A stretch of 64,000 nucleotides of DNA from Cepaea nemoralis (Eukaryota > Mollusca > Gastropoda > Stylommatophora > Helicidae): assembly GCA_014155875.1 (NCBI GenBank), contig JACEFZ010017893.1, positions 124,001 through 188,000 of the forward strand. The letters run 5' to 3'. The notes beneath the pieces are model-generated. The model searched no databases. It was given only the letters and a program-made list of their open reading frames with translations, and was not told the origin of the DNA. Of the stretch, positions 42,751 through 54,311 are shown in pieces. The translations under genes and the position numbers were made by a program. The first letter of the stretch is position 1, and each line of letters begins with the position of its first letter.

Positions 42751-43678
42751 ATGTGCATATATAAGAAAATAGTGATATGTTTGTAACCTAGGGTAGTAGG
42801 AGCTTATCCTATTGTTAGCCACATCTACCGGTGGCCTCCAGATATAAAAGTCATTATTTATATTCAAGAACTTTACAACTCCTAAAACAATCTATCCTGA
42901 GCTGGAAGATACCTTCAATATTTTCTGTGAATTTCGTTTTTGGCGCTCGCTCTCTTTGAACTCAAACGCAGTCCATTCACACTACTACTAGTAATACTGA
43001 CTGAATTTTGTGTGTGGATTAGCTTTCCCTATTAACAGTGTCCCTCTCCATCAGGTGAACCCACCCCGTCTTCAGAGGTACTTGTACGAGGAAGACAATA
43101 TTATGTCCCCAAGTCAAGGACGATTCTGTGAATATGAATAAAATTTGTTTCTCATGGTGCTAAGATGAGAGCAATTTAGTGGAAAGTCCTACCAAACTCA
43201 ATTTTGTGTTTTGGAAGAAGACATAAACCCACTAAGCTCTTATGCTCTTTAAGCAATGACTGACTTTCCCTAACAGTCTTGACGGTTATTTGTATTGGAT
43301 TAGTCTTGAGTTTCACCAAGTATTGGGACCTCACTCCCACTTTTATTGTCCCAAATCTGTTACATTAATTAGTTCATCCACCACAGAAAAACAGTATATG
43401 ATGATTATCCGCTAGGAAAAAGTGACAAGATGTCTTAGATCTGATGAATAAATATTATTCCTTTTCATTAATCGGGTTATCTTTCATTCTAGCGCTTCTT
43501 TCCCCTTCAAAAATGGTTATTTCTAATGAACCACTTTTATTAGTTGCCCTTCATCAGTTTTGTCACCCTAATTTAGGACATAACCAAGGTTAGATTTATT
43601 TATTGATGATTTTAAGTTAAGGTGGGTTTTTCTAAGTCTGATTCACAATAGAAGTTTAAAATTGCTACATCGTGTAAT
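42751..43678. other. Intron sequence without recognised features
   Basis: No coding, tandem or element motif found on either strand. A (CAT)n run marks its right end at 43679-43697. Confidence 0.5.
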
Positions 43679-44365
43679 CATCATCATCATCATCATGCAC
43701 CATTTCAATTAGCATGGTCGATCATATTTCACCATCTCACACGATCACCATAGTCATGGATCAGCTCTGTGTTCTTGTCTTCACCATACCACGTGGCCAA
43801 GCCACCCAGGTAATTACTTCTCTGCCTTCTCCTTGTTCTTTTTCTTTCAATCTTGCCAGTTGTCACCAAGTTCATTTGTTTCTTCTGGGACTTGGTAATT
43901 GGTTTTATGTCTGTATGTAGTATTCTTTGCATTTTCCTAAGAAACCATATTTCCACAGCCATTAGATGTTTTTCAGCTTTTCTGCTCATTGTCTACGCTT
44001 CACATGCATACAAAAGTACAGGTTCTTTGTAGCACCTCAACACTCTTTTTCTCATTGCAAATGCCATGGCGATTCTTGTTCTAATCTCTTCGAGGCATCT
44101 CCCATCTGATGTTATGACTATTTCAAGATAATACACTTGTTTAAGAATATTCCCATTTACTGTATGTTACATTGTATTGTTTCCTTCTTCCTAGTGACAA
44201 CCATAATCTTCTTACAATTTAATTCTAACCCGTGGTGTTCACTGTGTGTGACAACCTCATCTACTAAATGTTGCAGATCCTATTCATTGTTTGCAGTCAG
44301 TACTGCATCATCCGCATATCTAATGTTATTGATTTTACATCATGCAATAGGGAAGTAATACAGAT
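43679..44365 (-). mobile_element. RTE LINE family C2, 3-prime fragment
   Basis: Minus strand: NINNIRYADDAVLTANNE-like motif C (44340-44285, intact YADD), decayed connection, then KAEKHLMAVEIWFLRKMQRI and RKRTRRRQRSNYLGGLATW, with a (GAT)n tail at 43697-43679. Collinear with 49530-49860. Confidence 0.85.
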
Positions 44366-45305
44366 TTAATCCCATAGTCTTTGAAACGTGTGATCATGTT
44401 TGTCAACATTTACTGACATAGCACATAATGATGGTGTTTGTAGACTCTGGGCATGATATGAGAAAAAAAACAACAATGTATAAACTTAGGAATAACTGAT
44501 AGATTTGATGGGGAAAGAGTGAAAGGACAACAGATCTATTCCTGGATGTCTTTGGCCTTGTGGCATTTTTGGGGAAAGAACCAGAACTTGATGTTAAACT
44601 AGTGATTGTATGATGTGATGAATCATGATTGCCTACACTTTCCATTATGGCACATGATGATGATAATATATTACAAGTGATTTAAACCAGAGTAATGTAA
44701 TATGAATAGGGGAAAGAATTGGATAGAGGGGGGTGGAGGGAAAGATGGTATTCACAAATGAAATCAGTACATCTCGAACCAGTTGTATAATGGAGAATGG
44801 ATAGAAGGTTCAAAAGTTAAGTTTAGTTCACCTGTATTTGGACCACATCATCAAGTGCCCTTTTGACTGATGTGGGAGATTACATTTCCCCACACTTTGC
44901 ATTCTAAAACAGAATGTATACAATTGTTTGCTGACATTTTTCATGCCATGATGAATGGTTATCAAAAATCTTCACTTGCTGTCTTCCTTCACCTGTTTCC
45001 ATAAATCTTTCCAGTTGCTACAATACCTTCCAGCTTAACTTTTGTTTATTTGCTAAATGTCCGGGATTTATTATCATCTTATAAAATCAAATTCTGACTA
45101 TTCATTTGTGATCGACCAGTATGAAGGAACACAGTGGAAAACTACCTTCTTTACAAATGTCTAGAAAATAATGTTTTGTCAATGCATAGAGAATCAGAGA
45201 AATGTTGTAAATGTGTGCTCTATAGGAGCAGCCTTGTCCAGAAGAGATAGTTATTGCATCAGGTGACTCCAGACCATCAGCAAGTGGCTGAGTTCAGAAG
45301 ATTAT
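44366..45305. other. Intron sequence without recognised features
   Basis: AT-rich. Short GAT repeats near 44655. No supported gene. Confidence 0.5.
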
Positions 45306-46615
45306 CACTTAAAATGGGAATGTGGAACAACTGTGGGGATGGCGAATTTGATAATATCAAGCAAGAAATAGAAGAATGAATATTAACTATCTAGGTATAC
45401 ATGAAAAAGGAACAAGCATAACATCTGAGAAATATAACGTAATCCCTTCTAGTGGAGAGAAACAATGGATCTGGAGAGATCAAATTCCATCAAAAGATAT
45501 TGAGCTGCGTCAGACAGAATATAAAGTAAAGTTTAGTGATAGACCTTTTGATCTCAACATCATTCAAGTTTATGCACCAACATAAAGCAGTAATGACAGT
45601 ATCAATCAATTTTATAGTCGTAATGCCTTCAAGAAGTGCGTATACTCAGAATTAAATATTAAAATGGGTGACTTCAATGCTAAAGTTAGAAGTCAACAAG
45701 ATGGATTCACAGTAGGCAAATATGGACTATGGGAATGTAATGAAAGAGTTTGCATATTTGTACAGTGGGCAAAAGAGCATGATATGATTATTGGAAACGC
45801 TTGGTATCAACATCCAAGTAGATTATGGACATGCAAGAGTCCTGACAATAAGATCAGAAATCAGATTCCTCATCCCCGGGAAGGTTAACCCGGTCAACAA
45901 ATGCCCGCAGAAGTCGGATGTGTCAGCCTAACGGCGCAAGAACGCAGCTCTGCTGTAAACAGGCACAACGCAATCACGTCCGGAAAAAAAACTCCGGATG
46001 AAAGCAGAAGAAGAAGAAGAAGATTCCTCATCAACAGATATTTTGAAATGCCTTAAAAGTAACAAAAAGTATACCAAAACGCAAACTGCTACAGCAACTA
46101 TAGATTAGTTATAAGCAATACACACATAAAATTAAATGGAATACAGACATTTATGTTGCCCCTGCTTCTCTTATTTAAAATAAATTTAAAGAAGGTCTAA
46201 AATACACCAAGAAACATAACATTTGATCTATGTGCACTGAAGAGTTAGGAGATAAAAGATCAATTCAACATAGAAGTAAAGAACAGATGTAATGCATTGG
46301 ATGACCTAGAAATTCTATTTCAGGATATCTGTGACCAATGGAAAATATTGAAGAACTCAGTCAGCCAGGCTGCATAAACAGCTATCCCAGAAACAAAGAT
46401 GATGGGATGTAAGAAATGGATGATGGAAGACATCTTACAGCTAATGGAAATAAGAAGAAATAAAGAATATGGAGCATGGACAATGATCAGACAAGCTAAA
46501 AAACATCTAATGGCTGTGGAAATGTGGTTTCTTAGTAAAATGCAAAGAATACCTTGTACAGACAGAAAACCAATGACCAAGTCCAAGAAGAAACAAATGA
46601 AAACCATAAACTGAT
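45306..46615 (+). mobile_element. RTE LINE family C2, internally deleted copy
   Basis: Endonuclease pieces NINYLGIHEKGTS, DLNIIQVYAPT, KMGDFNAKVRSQQDGF, LWTCKSPDNKIRNQI, then a SINE insertion, the linker (NRCNALDDLEILFQDI), and a jump to the C-terminal end RQAKKHLMAVEMWFLSKMQR (46490-46550). RT is deleted. It runs into another RTE copy starting at 46616. Confidence 0.85.
45875..46020 (+). mobile_element. 146-bp SINE with (GAA)n tail
   Basis: Perfect 12-bp duplications AGATTCCTCATC at 45863-45874 and 46021-46032. The body starts CCCGGGAAGGTTAACC, has a GTCAGCCTAACGGCGC core and ends CTCCGGATGAAAGCA followed by (GAA)n. Related to both ends of the 705-bp element at 18780-19484. No tRNA A/B boxes evident. 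Inserted in the endonuclease of a family C2 LINE. Confidence 0.88.
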
Positions 46616-46620
46616 TAGAG

Positions 46621-47235
46621 AGTAGGAGATTTAGAGAAGGAACATGGAATGTTAGCACATTAAATGAGCTAGGAAAGTTGAACAATATTCTAAGAGAGAT
46701 GGATAGCATAAAAATACTAGGCGTAAGTGAGATGAGATGGTAGGGATCGGGCAAAATTATAGCTCACAACCACACAATAATCTATTCTGGAGGGGATACA
46801 CATGAAAAAGGTGTAGGAATAATATTTGATGAAGAAACAGCCAAGTCAATTAATGGATACTGGTGTATTTCGGATAGAGTTATTATGGTCAAAATCAAAG
46901 GCAAACCAATAGATATATATATTACACAAGTATATGCACCAACAACAAGCAATAGTGAGGAAGAAATACAACACTTTTACGATGAAATAGAAATGGTGAT
47001 GGCTCAAATTGAATCACAAGAAATAAAAATAATATTTGGAGATTTTAATGCAAAAGTAGGAAAGGGGAAAATTGAGGATGTAGTGGGGAATCATGGTTTA
47101 GGTACAAGGAATGAAAGAGGAGAAAAACTAATAGAATGGGCAAATATCAATAATATGATAATTTGAAACACATGGTGTAATCACCATAAAAGACTACTAT
47201 ACACATGGAAAAGCCCTGATAAGAAAATAACGCAG
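46621..47235 (+). pseudogene. RTE family C AP endonuclease
   Basis: FREGTWNVSTLNELGKL (Asn motif), ILGVSEMRW followed by a stop (46741), IIYSGGDTHEKGVGII, YITQVYAPTTSNSEEE, IKIIFGDFNAKVGKGK, RNERGEKLIEWANINNM, then a stop and SPDKKI. The catalytic Glu and the G-D-F-N motif are kept. The last motif (SDH) falls after the SINE and is degraded. Confidence 0.88.
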
Positions 47236-47250
47236 TGATCATGTACCACT

Positions 47251-47511
47251 TTAAAAAAAAAAATTTGTTTTTAAATTTGCGTATCCTTTACAGGACATCG
47301 CTGTCAACATCAGCATCTTTCAGCTGATTGTTGATTTCTTGGCAAGATTATGCTCAGTAGTTTGTCATTGATTTCTGAGCGGCTGGCTCAGTTATCCCAC
47401 AAGTCACCAACGTGGGGAGAACCGCTTCCAATTTTTGCGCGCTGCGTTATCCTGTGTGGATAAACGGGATTACGGAGAAAGTCGTGTAACCCCTCGGATA
47501 GAAAGACCGGC
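47251..47511 (-). mobile_element. 261-bp SINE with 11-bp duplications
   Basis: Flanked by CATGTACCACT at 47240-47250 and 47512-47522. The A/T-rich tract at 47251-47280 is the tail side in minus orientation. On the minus strand 47405-47380 reads TTGTGGGATAACTGAGCC, a decayed tRNA-type A box like those at 11540 and 26060. A 100-bp head of unknown origin precedes it. Breaks the family C endonuclease. Confidence 0.75.
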
Positions 47512-47767
47512 CATGTACCACTATGTGGACAAATAAAAGTAAGATTAAAGAGAGGGGAAAAAATGATTAAGAACGTGAGAATTAATAAAGGGGTTCCGAA
47601 GATAGATAAAGAAATTCAAGAACAATACAGAATGACTGTGAAAAATAGGTACAATGCAATAGCTAAAATACAGAGTATAAATGAACAATGGGAAATGTTA
47701 AGGGACTCCATTCATCAAACTAGCAAAGAAATATTACCAGAGAAGCCAAAAAGCTAAGACAAAATGG

Positions 47768-49010
47768 ATGAATGAAGAAATCTTAATGCTGATGGACAAA
47801 AGAAAACAGAATAAAAATGACAAACAAGAGTATGCTAAGATAAATACAGAAATAAAAGATAAATGTGTGAAGGCAAAAGAAAGTTGGTTAAACAAGCAGT
47901 GCAAAAAAATTGAATTAAATTCTATTAAAGACACAAATATCAGTGTGCTCACTGGAAGAAAACTAAGAATAAATACAGGATGTTTCAAATCAAAAACAGG
48001 AATGATATTATTGGAGGAAGGTGCTGTAATGAAGAGGTGGAATGAGTATATAAGAGAATTATATGATGGAGAAAGGGAAAAATTAACAGAAGAAAGTAAC
48101 TTAGAAGGTCCACCTATTCTAAAAGAAGAAGTCACTGATTCTGTAAAACATATGAAGAAAGGAAAAACAGCTGGGGCAGATGAAATCACAATAAAAGAAT
48201 TAGAAGTATTAGGAGAATTTGGAGTAGATATATTAACCAAAATGTGGAATACTTACAGTAGTGGATATTTACCCAGTGATGTGCTGAAATCTGTATTTAT
48301 AGCTATACAAAAAAGACCAGGAATGTGAAGATTTTTGTACAATTAACCGCATAAACCATATCACTAATCTGCTACTCAGAATCATAATGAGAACCAGAAA
48401 GAAAATAAAAATAGAAATTAGTGAAGAACAGTATGGATTTATGGAGGGAAAGGGCACAAACAATGCAATATATACATTATGGACACTAATAGAAAGGTCA
48501 ATAGAGAAACAGAAAGACATATATTTGTGCTTCATGGATTATACTAAGGCATTTGATAAAGTAAAACATGATGAACTGATTAAAATGTTGGAAGATATCA
48601 ACATTGGTGGGAAAGATGTAAGAATAATAAAGAATATTTACTGGAACCAAGTAGCAGCAATTAAAATGGGAAATAAAGAGGGTAGTTACGAACAGATAAA
48701 GCTAGGAGTACGACATGGGTGTGTCTTGTCACCAGATCTCTTCTCCCTATATAGCGAAGTAATAATGAGAGAGATTAAAGAGACACTAGGAATACTAGTT
48801 GGAGGTTATAATATAAATAATATACGCTGTGGAGATGACACAGTATTGGTGGCAGATAATTCAACAGACCTACAACAATTGCTGAACATTGTAGTAACAG
48901 AGTGCAAAGAAAGGACTCTCCTTGAATATCAAGAAAACAGTAACAATGGTGATATCAAAGAAAATGGTGACACCAAAATGGGAAATAAAAATAGAAGGGA
49001 AAATTCTTAA
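47768..49010 (+). pseudogene. RTE family C reverse transcriptase
   Basis: Two main frames (47768-48328, 48387-49010). KKGKTAGADEITIKELEVLG, FIAIQKRPG, SEEQYGFMEGKGTNNAIYT, YLCFMDYTKAFDKVKHDELI (motif A), KLGVRHGCVLSPDLFSLYSE (motif B), NNIRCGDDTVLVADN where YADD has become CGDD (both Asp kept, Tyr and Ala lost). The truncated C-terminal residues come from a frameshift at about 48925. Confidence 0.9.
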
Positions 49011-49529
49011 CCAAGTAGATAATTTAAATACCTAGGAGCATTTATAACATCAGGTGGAAGATGTGCAACAGAGATTAAGAGCAGAATAGGGCAGGCAAAA
49101 GCTGCATTTCAGAAAATGAAGAGTATTTTATGCAATAAGTCACTGTCACTGAATGTAAGAAAGAGAGTTTTGCTGTATGGCAGTGAATCGTGGAATATAA
49201 ATGAATAAATTAAGAAGAAATTAGAAGCAACAGAGATGTGGCTCCTGAGACGAATGTTGTGAAATCCTTGGACTGCCAGAGTAACTAACAACGACTGCCT
49301 GAGACAGGCTAATGAAACTAGAACATTATATACAACAATAAGAAAGAGACAAACTGCTTTCTTCGGTCATGTGATGAAAAGAGAGGCATTGGAGAACATT
49401 GTGACAACTGGAAAGATCGAAGGGGAAGAGAGGCAAAGGCAGACCAAGAGACATGATGCTGGATGGATTGAGACAGTGGCATGGAGGAACACCATCAGCA
49501 GAGTTGATTAGACAATTCTTTTTTAGTCA

Positions 49530-51910
49530 ATATTTTTGGGCACATTATGAGAAATTATATCACTTGTTGAAGAATATTCCCATTTACTTTATATTACATT
49601 GTGGTATTTCGTTCTTCCCAGTGACGACCATAATCTATGTCTATTTACAATTTAATTCGAATCCCAGTTTCTCACTGTGTGCAACAACCGCATCTACTAA
49701 TTGTTGCAGATCCTGCTCATTGTCTGCAATCAATACTGTATCATCTGCATAAATAATGTTATTGATGTTTTGTCCTCCAAAGCTGATTCCATTAATATCT
49801 TCTACATTTCTGAAAATATTTTCACTGTAAGGGAACAAAGATCTGGAGACATTACACAACCCTGCCTAACACCTCTCTTAATAGGCTGATATTGTCACTC
49901 GGAGGTAGGGCGGGATGGACATATAATCAGATTGCTACTGGAACTATTAGTGTTGGAACTCTTCGCTGGCTGCTGAGGATGGGGACGGAGCGCTTATGGG
50001 AATGTCCCGAATGCTGTGATGTCGGTTCCTAAATCAATCAATCAATCATTGTCCCACTTCATTATCAACCCTTATGCAGCTTGTTGTTTCCAATATGTTT
50101 TTTATAAGTCTAATGTCTTTCCCATAAATTTGTAGATCTGCAAGCATATCTATCATGTTGACATATCTTACTCTATCGAAAGCCTTTGTGTAGTCAATAA
50201 AGCAAAGATATCTTTGTTTACTTCTATATAATGTTCAATAACTGAACGCAGCATATACACAGCATTTACTGTACCCTTTCCTTCTACAAACCCACATTGT
50301 TCTTCCCCTATTTCAGGTTGTATTTTCTTCCTCACTCTTTGCATGATAATTCGTAGCAAAATCTTTGTGATGTGACTCATTATATTAATTGTTCTATGTT
50401 GATCACATTCCAAGGCTCCTGATTTCTTTGGGATTGCAATAAATTCAGAATTACATAATACAGAAGGTAAATGTCCGGTATCATATAATGAGTTCAGCAA
50501 TCTGGTGACTTGATCTATTCCATATTCTTCTAAAGCTTTAATCATTTCTGTTGTGATGTTATCTGAACCGAGGACCTTGCCAGCTTTCATATGTTTAAGA
50601 ACATTTTGAACCTCCATCTTCAAAATTGGCGGTGCTTCATGATTAAATCGAATATCATACTGTTCATCTCTGTTATCATCATAAAGATTTTTCACAGTCT
50701 AACCATACATGTAGAATCTGATCTTTTTCTATTATGATTTTGCCACCTTTAGTGTTTAGACAGCCAGCTGATGTACTTGTTCTTTTATTAGTAAGTTCCT
50801 GAATTCTTTTGTGCACTAATTTGGTATTTTGACTGTTGTGTTGTTTTTCAATTTCTAAGCAATTTTTCTCAAACCATGCTTGTTTTGCCTCCTTACATAA
50901 TATTCTGACTTGTCTGTGAATGTCTTCATATTTGGCAGAATTATTTTTGTTGAGTCTTCTTGTTTCCATTAGTTGTAAAGTTTATTTAGTCATCCATTTC
51001 TGACGACCCACCTTCTTTAATTTTGGAATAGTAGTTTCTGCAGCCAAACTGATTGAATTCTTCAACATTTCTCATTGATCATCCACATCCTGGAATAGGA
51101 TCTCTAGATCCGATAATATATCACATCTATTCTGTACTTCTGTGTTGAATTTGTTTTGTATTTCCTTCTCGTTACTCAATGTACACAAATCATATTTAGT
51201 GTTTCCTGTTATATACTTGACTTTCTTTAACTTTATCCTCAATGTTCCTGTAAGTAATCTATGGTCACTATAACAATCAGCACTGGGAACTGTTTTTGCT
51301 ATTGTTAACACATTTCTAAATCTTTTGCTAATCAAAATGTAATCAATCTGGTTTCTAATCCTGCTATCAGGACTCCTCCATCTCCAAATCTTCTTGGGTG
51401 TTGCTTAAACCAGGTATTTCCTACAATCATTTCCTGCTCTTTTGCTCAATCTACAAGTCTGTATCCTCTTTCTTTTCTCTCTCCTAAACCATAGTTTCCT
51501 ACTGTGTATCTATCACCTTGATTTCCTGCTTTTGCATTGAAGTCCCCTATTATGATGTTTATTTCTGAATTTTTACATTTCTTTAAAGCAGACTCTATGT
51601 CATTATAAATACTTCTACACTATCTTCACTGGATTCTCCTGTTGGGGCATATACTTGAATAACATTTATGCCAAAAGGTCTGCCACTTAATTTAACTAGT
51701 AGAGCTCTTGTCTGACATGGCCCAATATCCTTGAACAGATTTTGATGTTTGCCGGTCCAAAATAATTGCTACCCCCCATTGTCGATTTTCTCCTCCACAA
51801 TAAATAATCTTAAAATCTTCATCTATCTTGATGCCTGCTCCTGTCCATCTCGTTTCGCACATCTCTAAAATATTAATTTTCTCTCTTTCCATTTCTTGTT
51901 TTCCCAACTA
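49530..51910 (-). mobile_element. RTE LINE family C2, endonuclease to RT
   Basis: Minus strand: endonuclease start INILEMCETRWTGAGIKI (51907-51692) and later motifs to 51072 (SADCYSDHRLLTGTLRIKLK), linker, RT 50695-50168 with GKVLGSDNITTEMIKALEEY, EEQCGFVEGKGTVNAVYML and a degraded motif A, then ISFGGQNINNIIYADDTVLI (intact YADD) at 49780-49740. Interrupted by a SINE at 49897-50047. The 3-prime end is cut at the junction with 46616-49520. Confidence 0.88.
49897..50047 (+). mobile_element. SINE-like repeat with (AATC)n tail, short form
   Basis: ATTGTC repeats at 49891-49896 and 50048-50053 flank it. It ends CCTAAATCAATCAATCAATC. The last 115 bp match 14118-14270 (reverse) and 24550-24687 (reverse). 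The short unique head is GC-rich. Inserted into RTE RT. Confidence 0.8.
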
Positions 51911-52239
51911 AATACGAGCATAATGTAATGTGTTTTATTGTGACCACCTATTGCAACACCTGACATTTTTTATAATTATCATTTGCTTGCAGTATAAAGA
52001 AAACACTTCCCTTTTTTGCACTGAAATATATTCAAATGAGTGTAAATTCTTACAGCTGCCAATATATGCTCTTTATTATTCTCAGATCTTTCAGTGTTTA
52101 ATTGTTCTAATAGTTGATTATTTTTTCATATTTCACTCTATCAAATTCTGTGTGTAGTCTATGAAGCATAAATACACTTATATTTTTCTATTGCTTTTTC
52201 AAATAATGTCCTGATAAAGTAGCACATTGTGCATGCCAT
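51911..52239 (-). pseudogene. RTE LINE relic
   Basis: On the minus strand 52180-52070 reads CFIDYTQNLIEYEKIINY and LRIIKSIYWQL, the motif A region of a family C-type RT (FIDYTKAFDKVKH in other copies). Bases 51911-52060 are unassigned. Confidence 0.55.
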
Positions 52240-52309
52240 TGTCCACATTGTTTAAACGGTTTTCTGGTGTAATCTTTTGTTCCTTACTGGATAATCCTTG
52301 CAGGATATG

Positions 52310-52690
52310 TGTCGGGGAGATGTGTGTGTGCATGGGGGATGTGTGGTTGAGGGATGATTGTTTGGCTGGGTGGTTGGAGGTGTTTGGGTGGAGGAGGATA
52401 TGTGGGTGGGTGATTGTTGGTGGGTAATGAGACGGGTGGAGGATATGTGAGTGGGTATGGAGATGTGTGTGGGTGGGGGATGTGTGGGTTGAGGAATTTA
52501 TGTGTGCTTGGGGTGTGGGTGGATGGGATGTGTGGTTGGTGGGAGTGTATGTGGGTGGGGAGATGTGTAGGTGTGGGGATGTGGTGGATGGGTGGGGGGC
52601 ATGTATGTGTGCCTGGGGTGTGTGCGTTGGGTGGGGGGATGTGTGGGTGAATGGGGGATGTGTGGGTGGGTGGTGGATAAGTCTGATAAC
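52310..52690 (+). repeat. GT-rich minisatellite with strong strand asymmetry
   Basis: About 380 bp of irregular units such as GGGATGTGTGGGTG, with almost no C on the plus strand. Many GGG/GGGG runs could form G-quadruplexes. The long proline/histidine/threonine reading frames on the minus strand are low-complexity artefacts. Confidence 0.92.
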
Positions 52691-52699
52691 ATGGTAATA

Positions 52700-52860
52700 T
52701 GCATTGTTTATGTTTACAAAATTCATTTGACAATGTTTTTCCTATGCACTATTGATGAACGAAAGATGAGTGATTGGAAGGGCCGAATGTAAGACGGACC
52801 TGCGTGCCCAATTTGTTATCCTTTGAAAATAAAGTCTGTTTGTTCGTTCATTCGTTCCTT
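52700..52860 (+). repeat. Dispersed 3-prime module with GTTCG-type tail, copy 2
   Basis: Plus-strand copy of 25558-25737. AATAAAG lies 20 bp before a GTTCGTTCATTCGTTCC tail. As in copy 1, a GT-rich (here) or CA-rich (reverse there) tract lies directly upstream, so tract plus module may be one element. Confidence 0.75.
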
Positions 52861-52924
52861 ACTTATCTCATAATTAAAGTTCTCTTATCAGAACATTCCC
52901 CAAAATGGTTAGACTTATTTTATG

Positions 52925-53165
52925 TATTTTGATGCATGATTATATAAGTCAAATGGTTTGGCCATGCAAGTAGGTAACCAGTCAACAACATACCACAACA
53001 AGCAATGATGTACAGACCAGATGGAAACAGAGGAAGAGGCCGACCATGTAAACATTGGACGGAGGGAATAACAGAGTCCATGGGAATATCAATATATGAA
53101 GCCCATAATTGAGCACTCTCACTTCACCTCGACACTGCAAGGTACAAGAGGAAATGATGAGATGA
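52925..53165 (+). mobile_element. LINE family G, 3-prime end
   Basis: KWFGHASR, QAMMYRPDGNRGRGRPCKHW then TEGITESMGISIYEA and LHLDTARYKRK, ending in ATGATGAGATGAGA. Same terminus as the minus-strand fragment at 24889-25100. Confidence 0.75.
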
Positions 53166-53521
53166 GATTATATAAGTATGGGGTACAGCAGTGACTTCTT
53201 ACCTAATGGCTGCCATGTGAACTAGTATGTTATAATTTTTGTGTAACCTAGTTAGCAAAAGATTACATTATATGTGGTTGCATACAAAAATTAAAACACA
53301 AAAGAAAAAATACAATTACATTGTAATAAGTTGTCAAGATTTATAAAGAATCAGATAATGTATGAGAGATATGATATTTGGACACATAATAAAGGGAAGG
53401 ACCAATAACATCAATGAGAAAAGTATCTGTCTAAGAATTCTGAAGATTTATTGGTACACAAGGTGACATAATTTAAGAAATAAAGCTAAGTAATGGTGTA
53501 ACAATTGAACTGTCATTTCAG
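53166..53521 (+). other. Intron 3-prime end before exon d
   Basis: AT-rich, no element recognised. Acceptor AG at 53520-53521 after TGTCATTTC. Confidence 0.5.
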
Positions 53522-53616
53522 CTGTGACCCAAATTACTGGAGCCAAACCAACTGTGACTGTCACAAATGTTCGAGGAGGTGGTGGGTCTGTTGGAGAGCT
53601 TACAGTTGCTTGGGAT
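53522..53616 (+). CDS. Cont-like: Contactin-like gene, exon d (start of FN3 domain 2)
   Basis: 95-bp exon, acceptor AG 53520-53521, donor GT 53617-53618 (GTAAGT), phase 1 in and phase 0 out. It reads AVTQITGAKPTVTVTNVRGG followed by GGSVGELTVAWD. The Gly-rich loop and the G-[ED]-L-T-[VI]-x-W pattern are characteristic of the start of contactin FN3 domain 2 (GGGGKIGDLTITW in insects, as remembered). It follows exon c across a 17.6-kb intron. Later FN3 domains and the membrane anchor lie outside the window. Confidence 0.85.
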
Positions 53617-54299
53617 GTAAGTAGCACCTTGTAATTGTTACTTTGAAAAATAATCGGTAGCAGCAGTGACTGCTTGCAATTTTGTGTGTGGGGGAGTGTA
53701 TGTGTGTGCGCAGGTGTGTGGGCTTGTGTGCATAACTTTGTATACTATCCTGAAGTCTTCCTGTAGGAGTATGAAAGCCATTCAACAGTGAGTAACCTTA
53801 TTATCATACAAATATGGTTACAAGCATCAGCTTTAATAAATTATGAAACAGTGATAACAAATGTTAAACTTCTTCTTTGTTCACACCCAGACCTTTATGT
53901 GAATGTCTCACATTAGTTTCAGGTTTGTAACATTTTATACAGTTTTTTGTGAAATGAAGATGATTGAGAATGTAAGTTGAGACAGTGACTGCAGCCTTGC
54001 AGTGGTTGGAGGGCGGTACAACCAGATGTGTTTGCTAGAGTGTGCTTTTGAAAGTGGAAACCTGCATATTCTGAGTGAAGTGATTGGACAAGATGAAGAC
54101 TGCGAGCATATGGATTTTCTGCCCAGGGCATGTAGGTGTGCAAGGACAATGAACAGGCTGACAGATTAGCTGCTGATGTCCCTTGGAAGCTACTTTACAA
54201 AAAAGGTGATATGGCAAAAAACTCTCTGGGATTGGGTAGAGAGCGCAAATGAACACACGAAGCTTCCATAACTGGAATTACTGGCTTAGAAAAGAGTGA
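53617..54299 (+). other. Start of the next intron
   Basis: Contains a GT-rich run at 53685-53735. No recognised coding sequence. Ends at the target duplication of the ORF1-only element. Confidence 0.5.
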
Positions 54300-54311
54300 G
54301 AGTCTGGAGGG

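Larger units (their letters stand above)
46616..49520 (+). mobile_element. RTE (BovB-like) LINE family C, near full length
   Basis: Endonuclease 46621-47235, a SINE insertion at 47251-47511, linker and RT 47523-49010, and a C-terminal region to 49500. The most complete RTE in the window at about 2.6 kb without the SINE. Frameshifts and stops occur near 46741, 47164, 48327 and 49010. It meets an opposing family C2 copy at about 49520. Confidence 0.88.

Noticed and set aside
52199..52733. Proline/histidine/threonine-rich protein
   Set aside because: Low-complexity reading of the GT-rich minisatellite in two frames.
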